Source of the DNA: Stomoxys calcitrans
Lineage: Eukaryota > Arthropoda > Insecta > Diptera > Muscidae
DNA: 64,000 bases
Assembly: GCF_963082655.1 (NCBI RefSeq)
Contig: NC_081553.1
Coordinates: 187,924,752 to 187,988,751, forward strand
Direction: 5' to 3'
The notes under the pieces are model-generated. The model had not been told where the DNA came from, ran no database searches, and saw nothing but the letters and a program-made list of their open reading frames with translations. The position numbers and the translations under genes are program-made. Below, piece by piece: positions 22,128-33,000 of this stretch (position 1 is its first letter; each line of letters begins with the position of its first letter).

Positions 22128-22468
22128 TTATTATTTTTTTCCAACCACCATAGTACGAGATTTCACTATCATCGACATTCCGTTTGTAACACTTCGAAAT
22201 ATAGGTCTTAGTCCCGTAAGGTATATATATTCTTGAAATCCTCATATGGCTCTCATATAAACCAAACTGCGGAGTTTGCTTCTAGAGCCGCTAGAGGGCG
22301 CAATTTTAATCAGATTTCATGGCAGCTTGTAATCACTTCCAATATCCATGCCAAGTATAGTCCAATTTTGGTACAATTTGGATATAGCCCCCCTTCCCGA
22401 TTGGTGGATCCATTGCAGAGGTTATATAAGCTTCGGCCATGTTGAACTTAAAGCGCTTTTAGTTGTTT
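22128..22468 (+). repeat. Short M1 element
   Basis: Starts CCAACCACCATAGTACGAGA, then GTATATATATTCTTGAAAT, one core unit (CTAGAGGGCGCAATTTTAAT) and the end GAGGTTATATAAGC, CGGCCATGTTGAACTTAAAG, CTTTTAGTTGTTTT. The GTCY tract and nearly all core units are deleted. Confidence 0.7.
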
Positions 22469-22989
22469 TGTTTTTTTTGTGTGCACCGCACAATAGGGGA
22501 TCTCTATGTGCATTTTTCCTCTTTCTTCCTACTCTCTTCAAGGGTGAATACTACAGACCTCCGCGAGACCAATGCTGACATATAGGACATTTATATGGTG
22601 AAGGGATGATGACGGAATGACTTGTACTACGGATAATGGATTGATCTCAAGGATGGCTTGATTCCGAATAATGAGACTGTTAAAACCCACACCACAGGCA
22701 GGTTTGGAAGATATGCTGAAAATACAGTGCTCAGAATGTGGGTGCTTAAACAGATGAGTATGCAAAGAAGGGCTCGTAATTCGGCTAGAGATCCAGCAGC
22801 CGGTCTTGCACACGTAATATTTGTCAAGCTACAAATTAAGTTTTAGATCAACCGTTAGGAGGCCACCGTGGCGTGGATGCCACTCGTAGAAAAGTATAAC
22901 GAGTTCAGCACCATAGCTAGATATGCTACCCTATAAGCCACTTTCAACTCCTTCCAGCTGTATGGAACTTTCTTAAAACTTGTTTTATT
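22469..22989. other. Unassigned stretch
   Basis: Overlapping 60- to 90-codon frames on both strands between 22,538 and 22,846 show no recognisable domain. A possible 20-bp SINE-head remnant (GGAGGCCACCGTGGCG) lies at 22,859. No gene is called. Confidence 0.4.
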
Positions 22990-24563
22990 GTCCTTAATTC
23001 TAAGAAAACTTTCCAGCATTTAAAAAAAAAACTAACTTTTTTTTCTTAATTTTCATGGAATGACAGATGTCACCCACCTTTTCTCCAACTTCCGCAAAAA
23101 GTTTTAAGTGCAATGCAAACAAAAAAAAAATTATAAATTATGGCAAGCAAGAAGTAAGCAAGACCAAGAAAACTTTTGCCTAAAACCCTCGTGACTTTTG
23201 GTCATGCTTGACACAGTAATACTTTAAGCTGATCACAAAATATTCAAATATGTACGAATGTATGTACGTTATGTATACTTGGACTTATACATATGTAGTT
23301 CTTTTTTGTTTACATGTATGTGTGCGTATTGCCATCACTTTGTTAGCAAATACATTTGCAGTTTTTTTTTCTTTCCTAATATTTTGCCATGCGATTTGTT
23401 TAGAATTTTATGAATATTTTATGAAGAACGAACATTTCGCATTCACTTCGTCGTTGTCCTCTCATTGTCGCATAGAAAACATTTTCGCTCTCTCTCTGTC
23501 CGAGCTTTCAGTGGCAAAGTAGTATTGACTTCACACAAGAAGGAAAAACGTAGTAGCAAGTCAGAAAAAACAAAAACAGCAACATGAAAATCTGCATAAA
23601 TATATTTTTGTTTGCTGTTAGTCGCTACATTTCCGATGCTAATGTAGTACCATCTCTATATAAACATGGTTATGTATACACATGTATATTTACTTCGGCA
23701 AATGTTTGACTATATGCATGAGCATGAAACATAAAATATGTTCACTTTAGAATGTTGGTAATTCATAAATTTTATGTTTTGCTTGTTATTTGAGGGTTTT
23801 TTTTCTTCGCCTGACGAAAAAATAACCGCAATGAGCCAAATGGGAGCTACATTATGATTTTGGCCCCCTAAAATATGCAGCAAGATTTGTTAATTTAACA
23901 AAGCCTAAAAGTATGCATTTTTTATTGGTGGCTTTGTGTGGTTTTTTTATATGATTTTTGTTTTCTGTTTCTTATTTCTTTTTTTTTTTTTTTGATTTGA
24001 AGACTAATTCCAACACCAAGTGTTGTTTATCTAGCTCAAGGTTAGCATTACACATCTTTGTGTCAAACTAAATATGTTTATATGAATTAATGTTGATGGT
24101 CTACAATTTCCATTGAATTATTTATTTGTTTGCCAAAAAAGCTTTTACTGTAACAAGCCACAAATGGCCTTGGCTTCAATGTTGGTCTTAAATATAGCCT
24201 ACTCTATTAAATTCCCCGAAAAATACTCAAATGTGTCATTTTACTGTACCCGCAAGGCATTAAGGCATATCAATGATTCTCTCTCTCTCTCTCTCGCCTG
24301 CTCTCTTGCTGTTTTGATGCCCCAAAATATAACAGGAATTCTGTGAAATATAAAATGATTAAGGTATGTAGAAGTGAAGTAAACTTGTCAGTTTATATAA
24401 ATGCCATGGGAATTTGACAATAACCTGTAATTTATTGTTTAAGTTCCAGTAAGGCAGGCATAGTCTATGACAAAAAGAGGCTTACATTTGATAAATTTTT
24501 TCCCAGAAAGAATTGTGTCTTAGAGAGGGTTTTATGTTACAGAAAATTGATTTGCTGTAGGGG
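22990..24563. other. Unique AT-rich sequence
   Basis: No gene or known repeat. Contains T runs near 23,360 and 23,980-23,995 and a CT repeat at about 24,279-24,296. This is one of the longest repeat-poor stretches in the window and so a candidate for conserved non-coding sequence. Confidence 0.5.
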
Positions 24564-24676
24564 ATGATAGGGATAGATTTTTGTTACAAGGAAAAAGGCC
24601 AAGAAAATGGGGCCAAAGTTTGTAAACAAAAGTTTAAATAACAAAAGTTTAAATAACAAATAACAATGCTTAAGAC
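24564..24676 (+). repeat. Inverted repeat, left arm
   Basis: ATGATAGGGATAGATTTTTG and ACAAGGAAAAAGGCCAAGAA, continuing to AACAAATAACAATGCTTAAG. It matches the reverse complement of 25,327-25,426. The arm lies in otherwise unique DNA just outside the M1 element. Confidence 0.85.
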
Positions 24677-24700
24677 ATCAAAATTCTTAGGATTAATAAT

Positions 24701-25566
24701 AAACAAGTAAAAATGTGCAAAGTTTGGCCGGGCCGAATCTTATATACCCTCCACCATGGATCGCATTTGTCGTGGTCTTTTCCCGGTATCTCTTTTTAGG
24801 CACATAAAGGATAAAAGAAAAGAATTGCTATGATACTGGGGATATATCAAATTATGCTCCAATTGGGGACCATAGTAGAAGCCATTATATAAAATTGAAG
24901 GTCATGGAAGAAGCCGTAGTACAATACTTCAGCCAAATCGCATAATAATTGCGCCCTCTAGAGGCGAATTGCCTCTACCGGCTCAAGAAGTCTAGGCACA
25001 TAAAGGATAAAAGAAAAGAATCGCTATGATACTGGGGATATATCAAATTATGCTCCAATTGGGGACCATAGTAGAAGCCATTATGTAAAATTTCAGCCAA
25101 TTCGAATAAGAATTACGCCCTTTAGGGGCTCAAGAAGTAAAATATAGAGATCTGTTTATCTGGGACCTGTATCAGACTATAGTCCGCTTCAGACCATATT
25201 TGACACGTATCTTGAAGGTCATAGAAGAAGCCGTAGTACAAAACTTCAGCCAAATCGCATAATAATTGCGCCCTCTAGAGGCGAATTGCGCCCTCTACCG
25301 GCTCAAGAAGTCTAGAGCATTTGTTATTTGTCTTTAGCATTGTTATTTGTTATCTTAACAAACTTTACAAACTTTGTGCTATTTTCTTGTCCTTTTTCCT
25401 TGTAACAAAAATCTATCCCTATCATCGGTTATATGACAGCTATATCAAAATATGAACCGATATGACCCATTTACAATCCGAACCGACCTACACTAATTAG
25501 AAGTATTTGTGCAAAATTTCAAGCGGTTAGATTTACTCCTTCGAAAGTTAGCGTGCTTTCAACATA
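24701..25566 (-). repeat. M1 element (minus) interrupted by an inverted flank copy
   Basis: Starts AAACAAGTAAAAATGTGC and GGCCGGGCCG, then TATATACCCTCCACCATGG. A segment is duplicated in tandem at a 196-bp step (AGGCACATAAAGG at 24,798 and 24,994). The core is interrupted at 25,327-25,426 by the right arm of the inverted repeat, then resumes with ATATGACAGCTATATC up to the GTCY tract. The TA-rich segment and TATACCC terminus are missing. Confidence 0.75.
25327..25426 (-). repeat. Inverted repeat, right arm, inside M1
   Basis: Reverse complement of the left arm with roughly 85-90% identity by eye (for example CTTGTAACAAAAATCTATCC facing GGATAGATTTTTGTTACAAG). It must have been copied from the left flank into the M1 element, because the right arm breaks a recognisable M1 unit and the left arm does not. 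Confidence 0.85.
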
Positions 25567-25995
25567 CAGGCGGACGGACGGACAGATGGATGGACAGACG
25601 GACGAACGAACAGACGGATGGATAGACGGATGGACAGACGGACGGACAGACGGACGGACAGACGGACGGACAGACGGACGGACAGACGGACGGACAGACG
25701 GACGGACAGACGGACGGACAGACGGACGGACAGACGGACGGACAGACGGACGGACAGACGGACGGACAGACGGACGGACAGACGGACGGACAGACGGACG
25801 GACAGACGGACGGACAGACGGACGGATGGACAGACGGACGGACAGACGGATGGACAGACGGATGGACAGACGTACGGACAGGCAGATGGACAGACGGACG
25901 GACAGACAGATAGACAGACGGACGGACAGACGGATGGACAGATGGACGGACAGACGGATGGACAGGCAGACAAAAAGACAGACGGACGGACATGA
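25567..25995. repeat. Expanded GTCY (GGACGGACAGAC) minisatellite
   Basis: About 425 bp of a 12-bp unit GGACGGACAGAC. The centre, about 25,630-25,826, is nearly perfect at about sixteen units; the edges contain GGAT, AGAT and GGCAGA variants. It lies exactly where M1 elements normally carry 12-20 bp of GTCCGTCTGTC, so it is an expansion of that proto-microsatellite. Long open frames on both strands across it are artefacts. Confidence 0.93.
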
Positions 25996-26656
25996 CTGTC
26001 GGTGAAGATTATTTCATGCAAATGTTGATCGTGACTGCGCCTCAAATGGTCCATCCTCTTAGTCCAATTTTGGCCTAATCTTTCCAACATTACGGCCGGT
26101 ATCTCACGAATAAATGCAATGTCGTCTTCCAATACGTCAATTGAAGCGGGCTTGTCTGTATATAAATGAGCTTTAACGTGGCCCCACAAAAAATAGTATG
26201 AAGGCGGTAAATGTCACGATCTACACGGAACTCGCCTCTCAATAAGTCCATTGTGACGCGTGCTGTGTGGCATGTGGCACCGTCTTGTTGAAACCACATG
26301 TATCTCTCTCTCTTGCATTTTGGGCAATAAAAGTTGAATACCATCTCACGATAGTCCTAACCATTCACAGTTACGTTACGATTCGCATCATCTTTAAAGA
26401 AATACGGTCCAATGATGCCGCCAGCCCATAAAGCGCATCAAACTGTGACTTTTTCTGAATGCTGTGCGGCATGTGGCACCGTCTTGTTGAAACCACATGT
26501 CTCTCTCTTGCATTTTGGGCAATAAAAGTTAAAAACCATCTCACTTTAGTCCTAACCATTCACAGTTACGTTACGATTCGCATCATCTTTAAAGAAATAC
26601 GGCCCAATGATGCCGCCAGCCCATGAAGCGCTTCAAACTGTGACTTTTTATGAATG
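25996..26656 (-). pseudogene. Tc1/mariner-type transposase relic
   Basis: Minus-strand fragments of a DDE/D transposase. Reading down the minus strand, I see GPYFFKDDANRNVTVNG-like wording near 26,560 and again near 26,370, MWFQQDGATCHTARVTMDLL at about 26,299-26,240 (the Asp of QQD is the expected second catalytic residue), then LLRGEF, and a C-terminal part FLWGHVKAHLYTDKP followed by MLERLGQNWTKRMDHLRRSH and HLHEIIF close to 26,000. A segment is missing after RGEF. At the expected third catalytic site the frame reads PPSYYFLWG, where the conserved Asp appears to be replaced by Tyr. A 199-bp tandem duplication (about 26,261 and 26,460) repeats the middle of the gene. Frame changes and stops make it inactive. 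Its 3' side is fused to the GTCY array. Confidence 0.85.
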
Positions 26657-28242
26657 CATTGGTAGTTCTTGCAATGCTTCTGGCTGATCTACACTCCAAA
26701 ATCGACAATTGCACAAAATTTTTCCCGATCGTCTCTTTCTCCTCCTTTTCACCTCAGGCCTTTCAAAAGTCCGCTTTCACTTTTCTCCAAAGACCAGAGA
26801 TTGCAATGAATAGTGAGGACTCCTAAAAAAGTAAGACGTCATGCTTTCGCGAACCTGGAACCTAAAGCGTCAACCCACGTCTAATTCGGGAGGGCATATT
26901 ATGGTAAAAAGTGTCTCCCTACCAAATGCTTGCTCTTTGCTACATCGTCTGCCATCCCTTTCTCCGCAACCTCTTGATAACCCAGAACCTAGCAGAGGCT
27001 GCTATTCTTCCCCAAGGTCAACAAGGAAGGACATCCCTCTGACACAATCAGTCGCAACTAATATTGCAGGTAATGATATCTCTAGAAGCTTTGAAAGGTT
27101 TCAGAAAGAGATAACATACACGGAAAATCTGATATGTATGTGTCCCTCACTGGTAATGTGAAGGACTTAAACCTAAGGTGCTCACTTCTGTGAGGATTTT
27201 TCCAATCAATATCAGACATGCATTCTCCTCGTCCTGTTTCTATTACAAAGGATAAAATGGCATAATTCTATGATAAAGCTATTCACAACCCATCCTACGG
27301 TTAAGAGTATGAACAGCATTACGAGGTATACAAAACTTTTTTCTACCATAAAAGTTCTGTTTTTTTTTTCTTTTATAACCCACCTCAATAAACTTTAGAC
27401 GCCTTTTCTTTGCACAAAACACAATTTACCATTTGTATTAGCTCTTCTCAGTTAGACCATTCAATCATACACCTTTACCTTCAGAATTTCTTTAAACACA
27501 CACACACACACACATTCATTCATTATTTGAGTGCCTGCGTGTGTATGGGTAAACAATGTTGAAGCTCACAAAACTCTTCTTACTTTTGTAAAGCATACTT
27601 TTGGGAGTTGCTCTGTTGTTTAACTGAAGTTGATGTTATTAAGAACGATTTGTTCTCCTAGACTCTGCCTTTTTCGGATTGAAAAGTTAGCATGTGTGTG
27701 TGTGTTTGTGTGGTGTATAGCCTTGAACCATTCGAAAACACGATTGGTAAAATTCTGTTGTTCCCTTTTTCTTGTATAGAACTCGTGTGTGTGTGTTTTT
27801 TTTTTCATTTCGACTTTTGTACTTTTTTTCTTTTTGTTTTTCATTTTTGAACAATTCATGTGAAATTGTTCTGGGTGGGTTATAGTATGATATTTGATAT
27901 TCGTATTTGTTTCTTTTTGTTTTCTTTATTATTTTTGTACTGCCAGTCAGCAATCCTGTGGGAAATTAACTGAGAGATCCTTGCAATTGTGTGCCTTTAT
28001 TTTTGCCACTGTTCAATTCATGCCATAGTCCCGTGTATATTAAAGGACTTTGGTATTGTACTGCAATTTGTACATGTTGATGATGGAGGCGCTGGGGGGA
28101 GGGTTTAGATTTGAACTACTGAAGCTCCCCTCACACCTTTTGCATAAAAAATTCATTGTTTGATTTTATTGTAGCGTGTGAATATCCTTTTTGAATGAGC
28201 GTAGCTGTTGGACTTATTGGATTTTTTCAATTTAAGAGTTAA
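26657..28242. other. Unassigned and unique sequence with CA/TG repeats
   Basis: 26,690-27,170 may still be old element sequence (a 106-codon plus frame from 26,841 has no recognisable domain). The rest is AT-rich unique DNA with CA at 27,497-27,512, TG at 27,690-27,712 and TG/T runs at 27,786-27,805. Lysine-rich minus frames in 27,620-27,953 come from T-rich DNA. Confidence 0.45.
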
Positions 28243-28446
28243 GGAATGCTTTGAATACCATTTTCTAGCGATTTGGTTGTTTGTCTATGGAAAGTACTTA
28301 TGCTAGAGTTAGAAGGATTCGATTATTCCATTGAACTTTTCCACGGAATGTTTTGAATACCATTTTCTAGCGATTTGGTTATTTGTCTGTTGAAAGTATG
28401 CTAGAGTTAGAAGGATTCGGTTATTCTATTGAACTTTTCTAGGGAA
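28243..28446. repeat. 102-bp tandem duplication
   Basis: GGAATGCTTTGAATACCATT at 28,243 and GGAATGTTTTGAATACCATT at 28,345. The copies are alike throughout, with one 4-bp difference at AGTACTTATGC versus AGTATGC. Non-coding. Confidence 0.88.
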
Positions 28447-28689
28447 AATTCAATATGCCTTAAATTGACAAAGAGTGTGTTGGGGGTTAGAACCCCCATG
28501 CCATTGAACAGCATGAAACCCTTAGGTTATGTTGGGTTAGCTACCAACCGTTTCACTAGGAGGCCATTGGTACATTGTGTTCCTCTCAGAACTGCAAAAA
28601 GAGAGATGACAGAGACGAAAGCCGTTAGAAATGAAAGAAGCAAACCCGGCACAGAGACCGTTGAAGGTCTTACCGATTAGAAGACCGCC
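28447..28689. other. Unassigned stretch downstream of L-C
   Basis: An 83-codon plus frame (28,429-28,680) is present without a domain. It abuts the 3' side of the minus-strand L-C LINE and may be its 3' UTR. Confidence 0.35.
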
Positions 28690-29409
28690 CCGTCAGCCAT
28701 CCCTGGCCTTTATAGAAGTTCAGAATGATTCGGGGGTGGAAAAACTGCATAGAGCTCAGTGAAGAGAAGAGTTATTCAACCATAATCCTACGCCTTCTTC
28801 CCGAGGCATTAGTACAGCAGATGCTCGACCGTGTCTAACTCCTACTCTTGCCCATAGATCCTGCAGAAAAACTCATTTTCTCAAGCTCATCGCCATGTCG
28901 CCGATCTGACATTGCCGGATGTCAGAATGGGTTACGATTCCCCAGCTCGAGAGCAATCGACCTTAATTGCAGGGCCTTGGCAACCCGGCAGCTCACAACG
29001 CCTGCTCACGCCGAGTCTGCGCATGTGCCATAGTAGGTATCCACCATTCCAAACAGCCAACAAAGATGCAGGTTCACCATCGGCGTCGCACTACCAGATC
29101 CCATCAACAGCCCAAACCTGGCCAGTTCGTCAGCAGCTTCGTTCCCCGCTAACCCGAAACCCAGCACAATCTGACGGCAACTCCCAAACGTTCGAGACGC
29201 TCCTTGATTCTCACGACTAGCCTCGAACTTACGTGACCCGTAGCCAGAGCCATTCGCGCCGCCTGACTGTCCACATAAGTCGTGACAGTCCGAGAGGCTA
29301 CAGCTCCTGACTCAGGATCACACCCAAGCAGATGAGGATCCCAACAACTCCAGACTGAAAGATACTACATCCGCCCAGAAGTCTGTGTAACTCCCCAATT
29401 CCTAGGAAT

Positions 29410-30116
29410 TCAACAAAAACCCTTGCCTCGGTGCCCCCATCCAGCTTGGACCCATTCTCCTAAGAATGGCGGGACGTCCCCAGTCCAAAGTTTTCTCCCG
29501 GGAAAAACAACAAAGAAATGTCCGATCGTTGCTTCGCCACTGTCACATAGTTGTCCCACAGCAGCAGGCTCTCGCAGAACAGACGAATGCCTGACATTCA
29601 AAGAGCGGTATGCCCCTGATTCCCTCAGTCTGAGGACAGTCTTCAACGCCGCGCACTCCAGGTACAAATGTAAAGGTCTCTGACTAATTATCGCATTCAG
29701 CGCTGCTCTTGAAGTACTTCCTCGCCTCCGATATAAGCACCGCCGCAATACCCTGTACTTTCTCTATTATACCGCATAGACCCACCTTCTCAAGAGCCCA
29801 ATGCCACACCAGGCTCCCATAGGTAAGGTTCGGCCGAATCACAGCAGTGATTCGTACTTGGCCTAAATCCCCAACTCCTATCTATGAAGTTGAGACATAA
29901 ATAGAGCGTATTCCGCCCCGTTTGACTATCTTCTCGACGTTTCCTCTCCAGTTCAATTTCTGGTAAAGAATAATGCCCAGGTATTTGGCTTCCCAAGAGA
30001 ACTGCAGCTAAACTCAAAGAGACCGGTCCCCGAATTCCCCATATTTCCTTCCTCATGTAAACAGCAGCAGCTCTGTCTTTCTGAGGTTTAGGCCAAGCCC
30101 ATTGGCTCTCGTCCAT
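29410..30116 (-). pseudogene. L-C RT thumb and start of RNase H
   Basis: Two minus-strand open segments, 30,116-29,790 (108 codons, ending in the RPSTNHCCDSAEPYLWEPGV reading after SWGF) and 29,748-29,410 (112 codons, FFVVFPGRKLWTGDVPPFLG). In related LINEs the thumb phrase WGxxPRxxHWxYxxVxRP precedes the start of RNase H. Here the register is lost after SWGFRPST, so the second segment is a frame-shifted or alternative-frame reading. Decayed coding sequence. Confidence 0.55.
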
Positions 30117-30184
30117 CTCGAGAGTATCTTTGGCGCACCCTGAAGTATATCCTTGACAGTACTGAGAAAGCGACCGTCTATAAA

Positions 30185-31080
30185 AATGGCTACGCCATCA
30201 GCATAGGCAACCACTTTCGTCCTCGAAGTATCTTAGAATATCTCAAGGTGGAAGGCCCCCTTGAGACGTTCCCTTGGTCATTGTTCGTCACTGAGTCCTC
30301 AACCAGTGATGCATTGATAATGCAAGACTACTTCATCAGTATAGGCAACCACTTTCCACCTCGAAGGATATAAGAATGTCATTGATAACCATGAGCCTCA
30401 AGGTGGAAGGCCCCCCTGAGACGTTCACCTGGTCGTATTTCTTCACTGAGTCCTCAGCCAGTGATGCATTGATAATGCAAGGCTACGTCATCAGCATAGG
30501 CAAACACTTTCGTCCTCGAAGGATCTTAGAATATCTCAAGGTGGAAGGCCCCCTTTAGACGTTCCCTTGGTCATTGTTCCTCACTGAGTCCTCAGCCAGT
30601 GATGGCTTAATAATGCATGGCTACGTCATCAACATAGGCAACCACTTTCGTCCTCGAAGGATCCTAGAATGTCATTGATCATTATGAGCCTCAAGGTAGA
30701 GGGCCCCCCTGAGACGTTCCCCTGGTCATAATTCCTCACTGAGTCCTCAGCCAGTGAAGCATTGATTATGCATGGCTACGTCATCAGCATAGGCAACCAC
30801 TTTCGTCCTCGAAAGATCCTAGAATGTCATTGATAACCATGAGCCTCAAGGTGGAGGGCCCCCCTGAGACGTTTCCCTGGTCACAATTCTTCACTGAGTT
30901 TTCATCCAGTGATGCATTGATAATGCATGGCTACGTCATCAGCATAGGCAACCACTTTCGTCCTCGAAGGATCCTAGAATGTCTTTGATAACCATGAGCC
31001 TCAAGGTGGAAGGCCCCCCTGAGGCGTTTCCCTGGTCATAATCCTTCACTGAGTCCTCAGCCATGGATGTATTATTAATG
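30185..31080 (-). repeat. Six-fold tandem repeat of the RT YADD segment in L-C
   Basis: About six units of 140-152 bp. Each contains TTTCGTCCTCGAAGGATC or a close variant, GAGCCTCAAGGTGGA, CCCCCCTGAGACG and GTCATCAGCATAGGCAACC. On the minus strand the last phrase codes for VAYADDVA, the RT palm motif C. The motif reads YADG near 30,197, YTDE near 30,335, YADD near 30,490, YVDD near 30,630, and YADD near 30,780 and 30,930. The unit at the 30.19-kb end runs into the thumb domain in the normal order. Confidence 0.9.
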
Positions 31081-31634
31081 CGTAATTTTAAGAGTCCCTC
31101 CTATAGTATATCCAATAAAGCCGCCAAAGTGAAGTCGCCTGCCCCCAATTTCCCTATATATAACCCACCACTTCATGGAGGTCATTATCAACTAACCGAC
31201 CCCTGGTATAGGCATGCTGGTAGCCGCTTAGTAAAGCTGGGTCAAGAAGATCCCTAATAGACGCCTCTAACAGTCTCTCAAGTATCTTCCAGACGACAGA
31301 CGACTTGCTGATTGGTCCAAACTCCTATGGGTCGAGAGTGACTCTGTTTTCCTATTTTGTGAATGAAAACGACCCTAACCTCCCGCCACCAAGTCGGCAC
31401 AAAGCTAGCAAAACACCCTAATGCCCGCGCCTAAGTGTCTTTCAAATGTCTTCAAGACGAGAGACGACATACTGATTGACCCAAAGTCACTGGCCCGGCA
31501 GTGCCTCGCTGTTTCCGTCTTGGGAATGCAAACGACTCTAACCTCCTGCCCCATAGTCGGCACAAATGCAAGCAAAACACCAGCCCTAAATATTCCAGGA
31601 TCCGCATGGCATACGGTCCTGCTTTGTGCAGCAT

Positions 31635-31833
31635 ACTAACTACTACTGAATTTCCCATGAACATTGAATTAAGGAATTGGGAATACTTCTCTCATGTCAA
31701 TGAGTGCGTAACCAGCATTAGTAAGGGGATAACCTCCGCTGAAATTTTCAACAGTTGTTGCTCATGCCGAGATTTGAACCCAGGCGTTCGGCATCATAGG
31801 CGGACATGCCAACCTCTGCGCCGCGGTTGCCTC
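31635..31833 (-). mobile_element. SINE inserted in L-C with 13-bp target duplication
   Basis: Antisense SINE: TTTCCCATGAACATTGAATT on the 3' side, then TTTGAACCCAGGCGTTCGGC (reverse of the B-box region) and GGCGGACATGCCAACCTCTG (reverse of the A-box region). It is flanked by CTTTGTGCAGCAT at 31,622-31,634 and 31,834-31,846. The copy has an internal deletion between its head and tail. Confidence 0.93.
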
Positions 31834-32200
31834 CTTTGTGCAGCATGCCAGGCAATTACCATCCTGTACGGTCGATTTGTAGGGCTCAAACGATTTAACC
31901 TGCCGGATTATCCTTCCCTTCGTTATCATTCTCTTAACAACCGACATCGCTTCAGCACTGTTCAGTATCTGAGGGACGTCCGCATCGTCAAAAGTCACTG
32001 ATTCACTGGTCATATCCGAGCAGCCCGGAAAGTGCGTTGTAGCCAGGAGTTCCAAAGTTTCGGAACTAGACTCCGTTCAAGTTTCGTCATCTCTCAGGAT
32101 ATTCCCGAGGGCCTTCGGGTCCGTAGATAACACTCTCCGAAAACTGAGGAACTCATTCCCCACCTCCACTGACACACAGAAGCCAACTTTTTGGATAAAA

Positions 32201-32529
32201 ACGAATTTGAATACCCTGACTAGCCTGCTAAGCGACGCTCTGGACTTTTGGCAATGTTTCGAGTTGAGCGGACCTCATACAGCGAGGTGGTGTGGGAATT
32301 GTGAAGTGAATGTGCAAAATAACCAAATATTGCGTCGAAGCTGTTGCAATTTTTTTTGCATTAAAAAACCGAGGCTGATCTCTAAAGCCAACTTTAGCTA
32401 TCATATTTGATAGTCCTTGCGGGACAGTTGACGATACTATGACCGGAATTGTTGAAATACTAGAATAGATTCCTAGCACCGAGAGAGTTTCGACAGATGC
32501 GGTGTTTTAGACCGAAGTGCTATTCTGTT
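32201..32529. other. Unassigned, possibly more of L-C
   Basis: The minus strand has an 83-codon frame (32,479-32,228) upstream of the recognised L-C linker. No motif is recognised. Confidence 0.35.
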
Positions 32530-32870
32530 GCAAAACCAACTGCGCCACTAACAGGGCAGACAACGGTGGTTCAGTTAGGGAATCTTAACATGCCGTCACT
32601 CAATTTGACCGCACTGCCACCAATACCAGACCCTAAACTTTGCCACTGTCCACATAAACAAAGAGTCTCAAGGTCGGTTTATCCTTTCCCAAAAACCAAT
32701 GCAAAACCAACTGCGCCACTTCCGGAGCAGACAACGGCGGTTCAGTCAGGGAATCTTAACATGCCGTCACTCAATTTGACCACACTGTCACCAATACCAG
32801 ACCCTAAACTTCACCATACTGTCCACATAAACAAAGAGTCTCAAGGTCGGTTTATCCTTTCCCAAAATTT
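32530..32870. repeat. 171-bp tandem duplication, open on plus strand
   Basis: Two copies starting GCAAAACCAACTGCGCCACT at 32,530 and 32,701, about 90% alike by eye. The plus frame 32,497-32,895 (132 codons) reads through both and repeats NLNMPSLNLT and PIPDPKL. Because the unit is 57 codons exactly, the second copy keeps the frame automatically. Product unknown; no domain recognised. Confidence 0.85.
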
Positions 32871-33000
32871 AACATGCGGCTCTCTAATGGCATAAACATC
32901 CCACTCCTCACTGGCAATACCTTCTGCTATGTTCAGTTGTACCAAGATTGGCATCTATGCAAGAACCGCGACTGCTTAGTTTGCTGAGGACGGGCTCTTT

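Larger units (their letters stand above)
28690..32200 (-). mobile_element. L-C non-LTR retrotransposon relic with RT and RNase H
   Basis: All pieces are on the minus strand in LINE order. Pre-RT linker (32,200-31,850): LELLATTHFPGCSDMTSE-type reading. RT fingers (31,600-31,100): VRVVFIHKIGK, then SGYQHAYTRGR. RT palm: a tandem array of the YADD segment (31,080-30,185). RT thumb (30,170-29,780): GLGLNLRKTELLLFT and LNFIDRSWGFRPSTN. RNase H (about 29,700-29,050): TYVDSQAARMALA with the expected Asp, and a decayed WVPGHSG-type motif read as CWVSG. Zinc knuckle (about 28,860-28,800): CRIYGQE, stop, ELDTVEHLLY, stop, CLGK. Stops and frameshifts are frequent. A SINE splits the linker from the fingers. 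A diverged 164-bp tandem duplication lies at about 31,280 and 31,444. RNase H inside ORF2 points to the I/R1/LOA side of LINE phylogeny (inference). The endonuclease and ORF1 were not recognised. Confidence 0.85.

Noticed and set aside
22859..22990. Further SINE copy
   Set aside because: Only about 16-20 bp at the start resemble the SINE head; too short to support.
25548..26189. Long open frames (up to 213 codons) rich in Arg-Leu-Ser-Val or Asp-Gly-Arg-Thr
   Set aside because: They are translations of the 12-bp GTCY array in several frames on both strands; only the transposase C-terminus at one end is real coding ancestry.
27053..27080. TTGCAGGTAATG as a second ratchet-like splice motif
   Set aside because: No adequate pyrimidine tract upstream and GTAATG is a weak donor.
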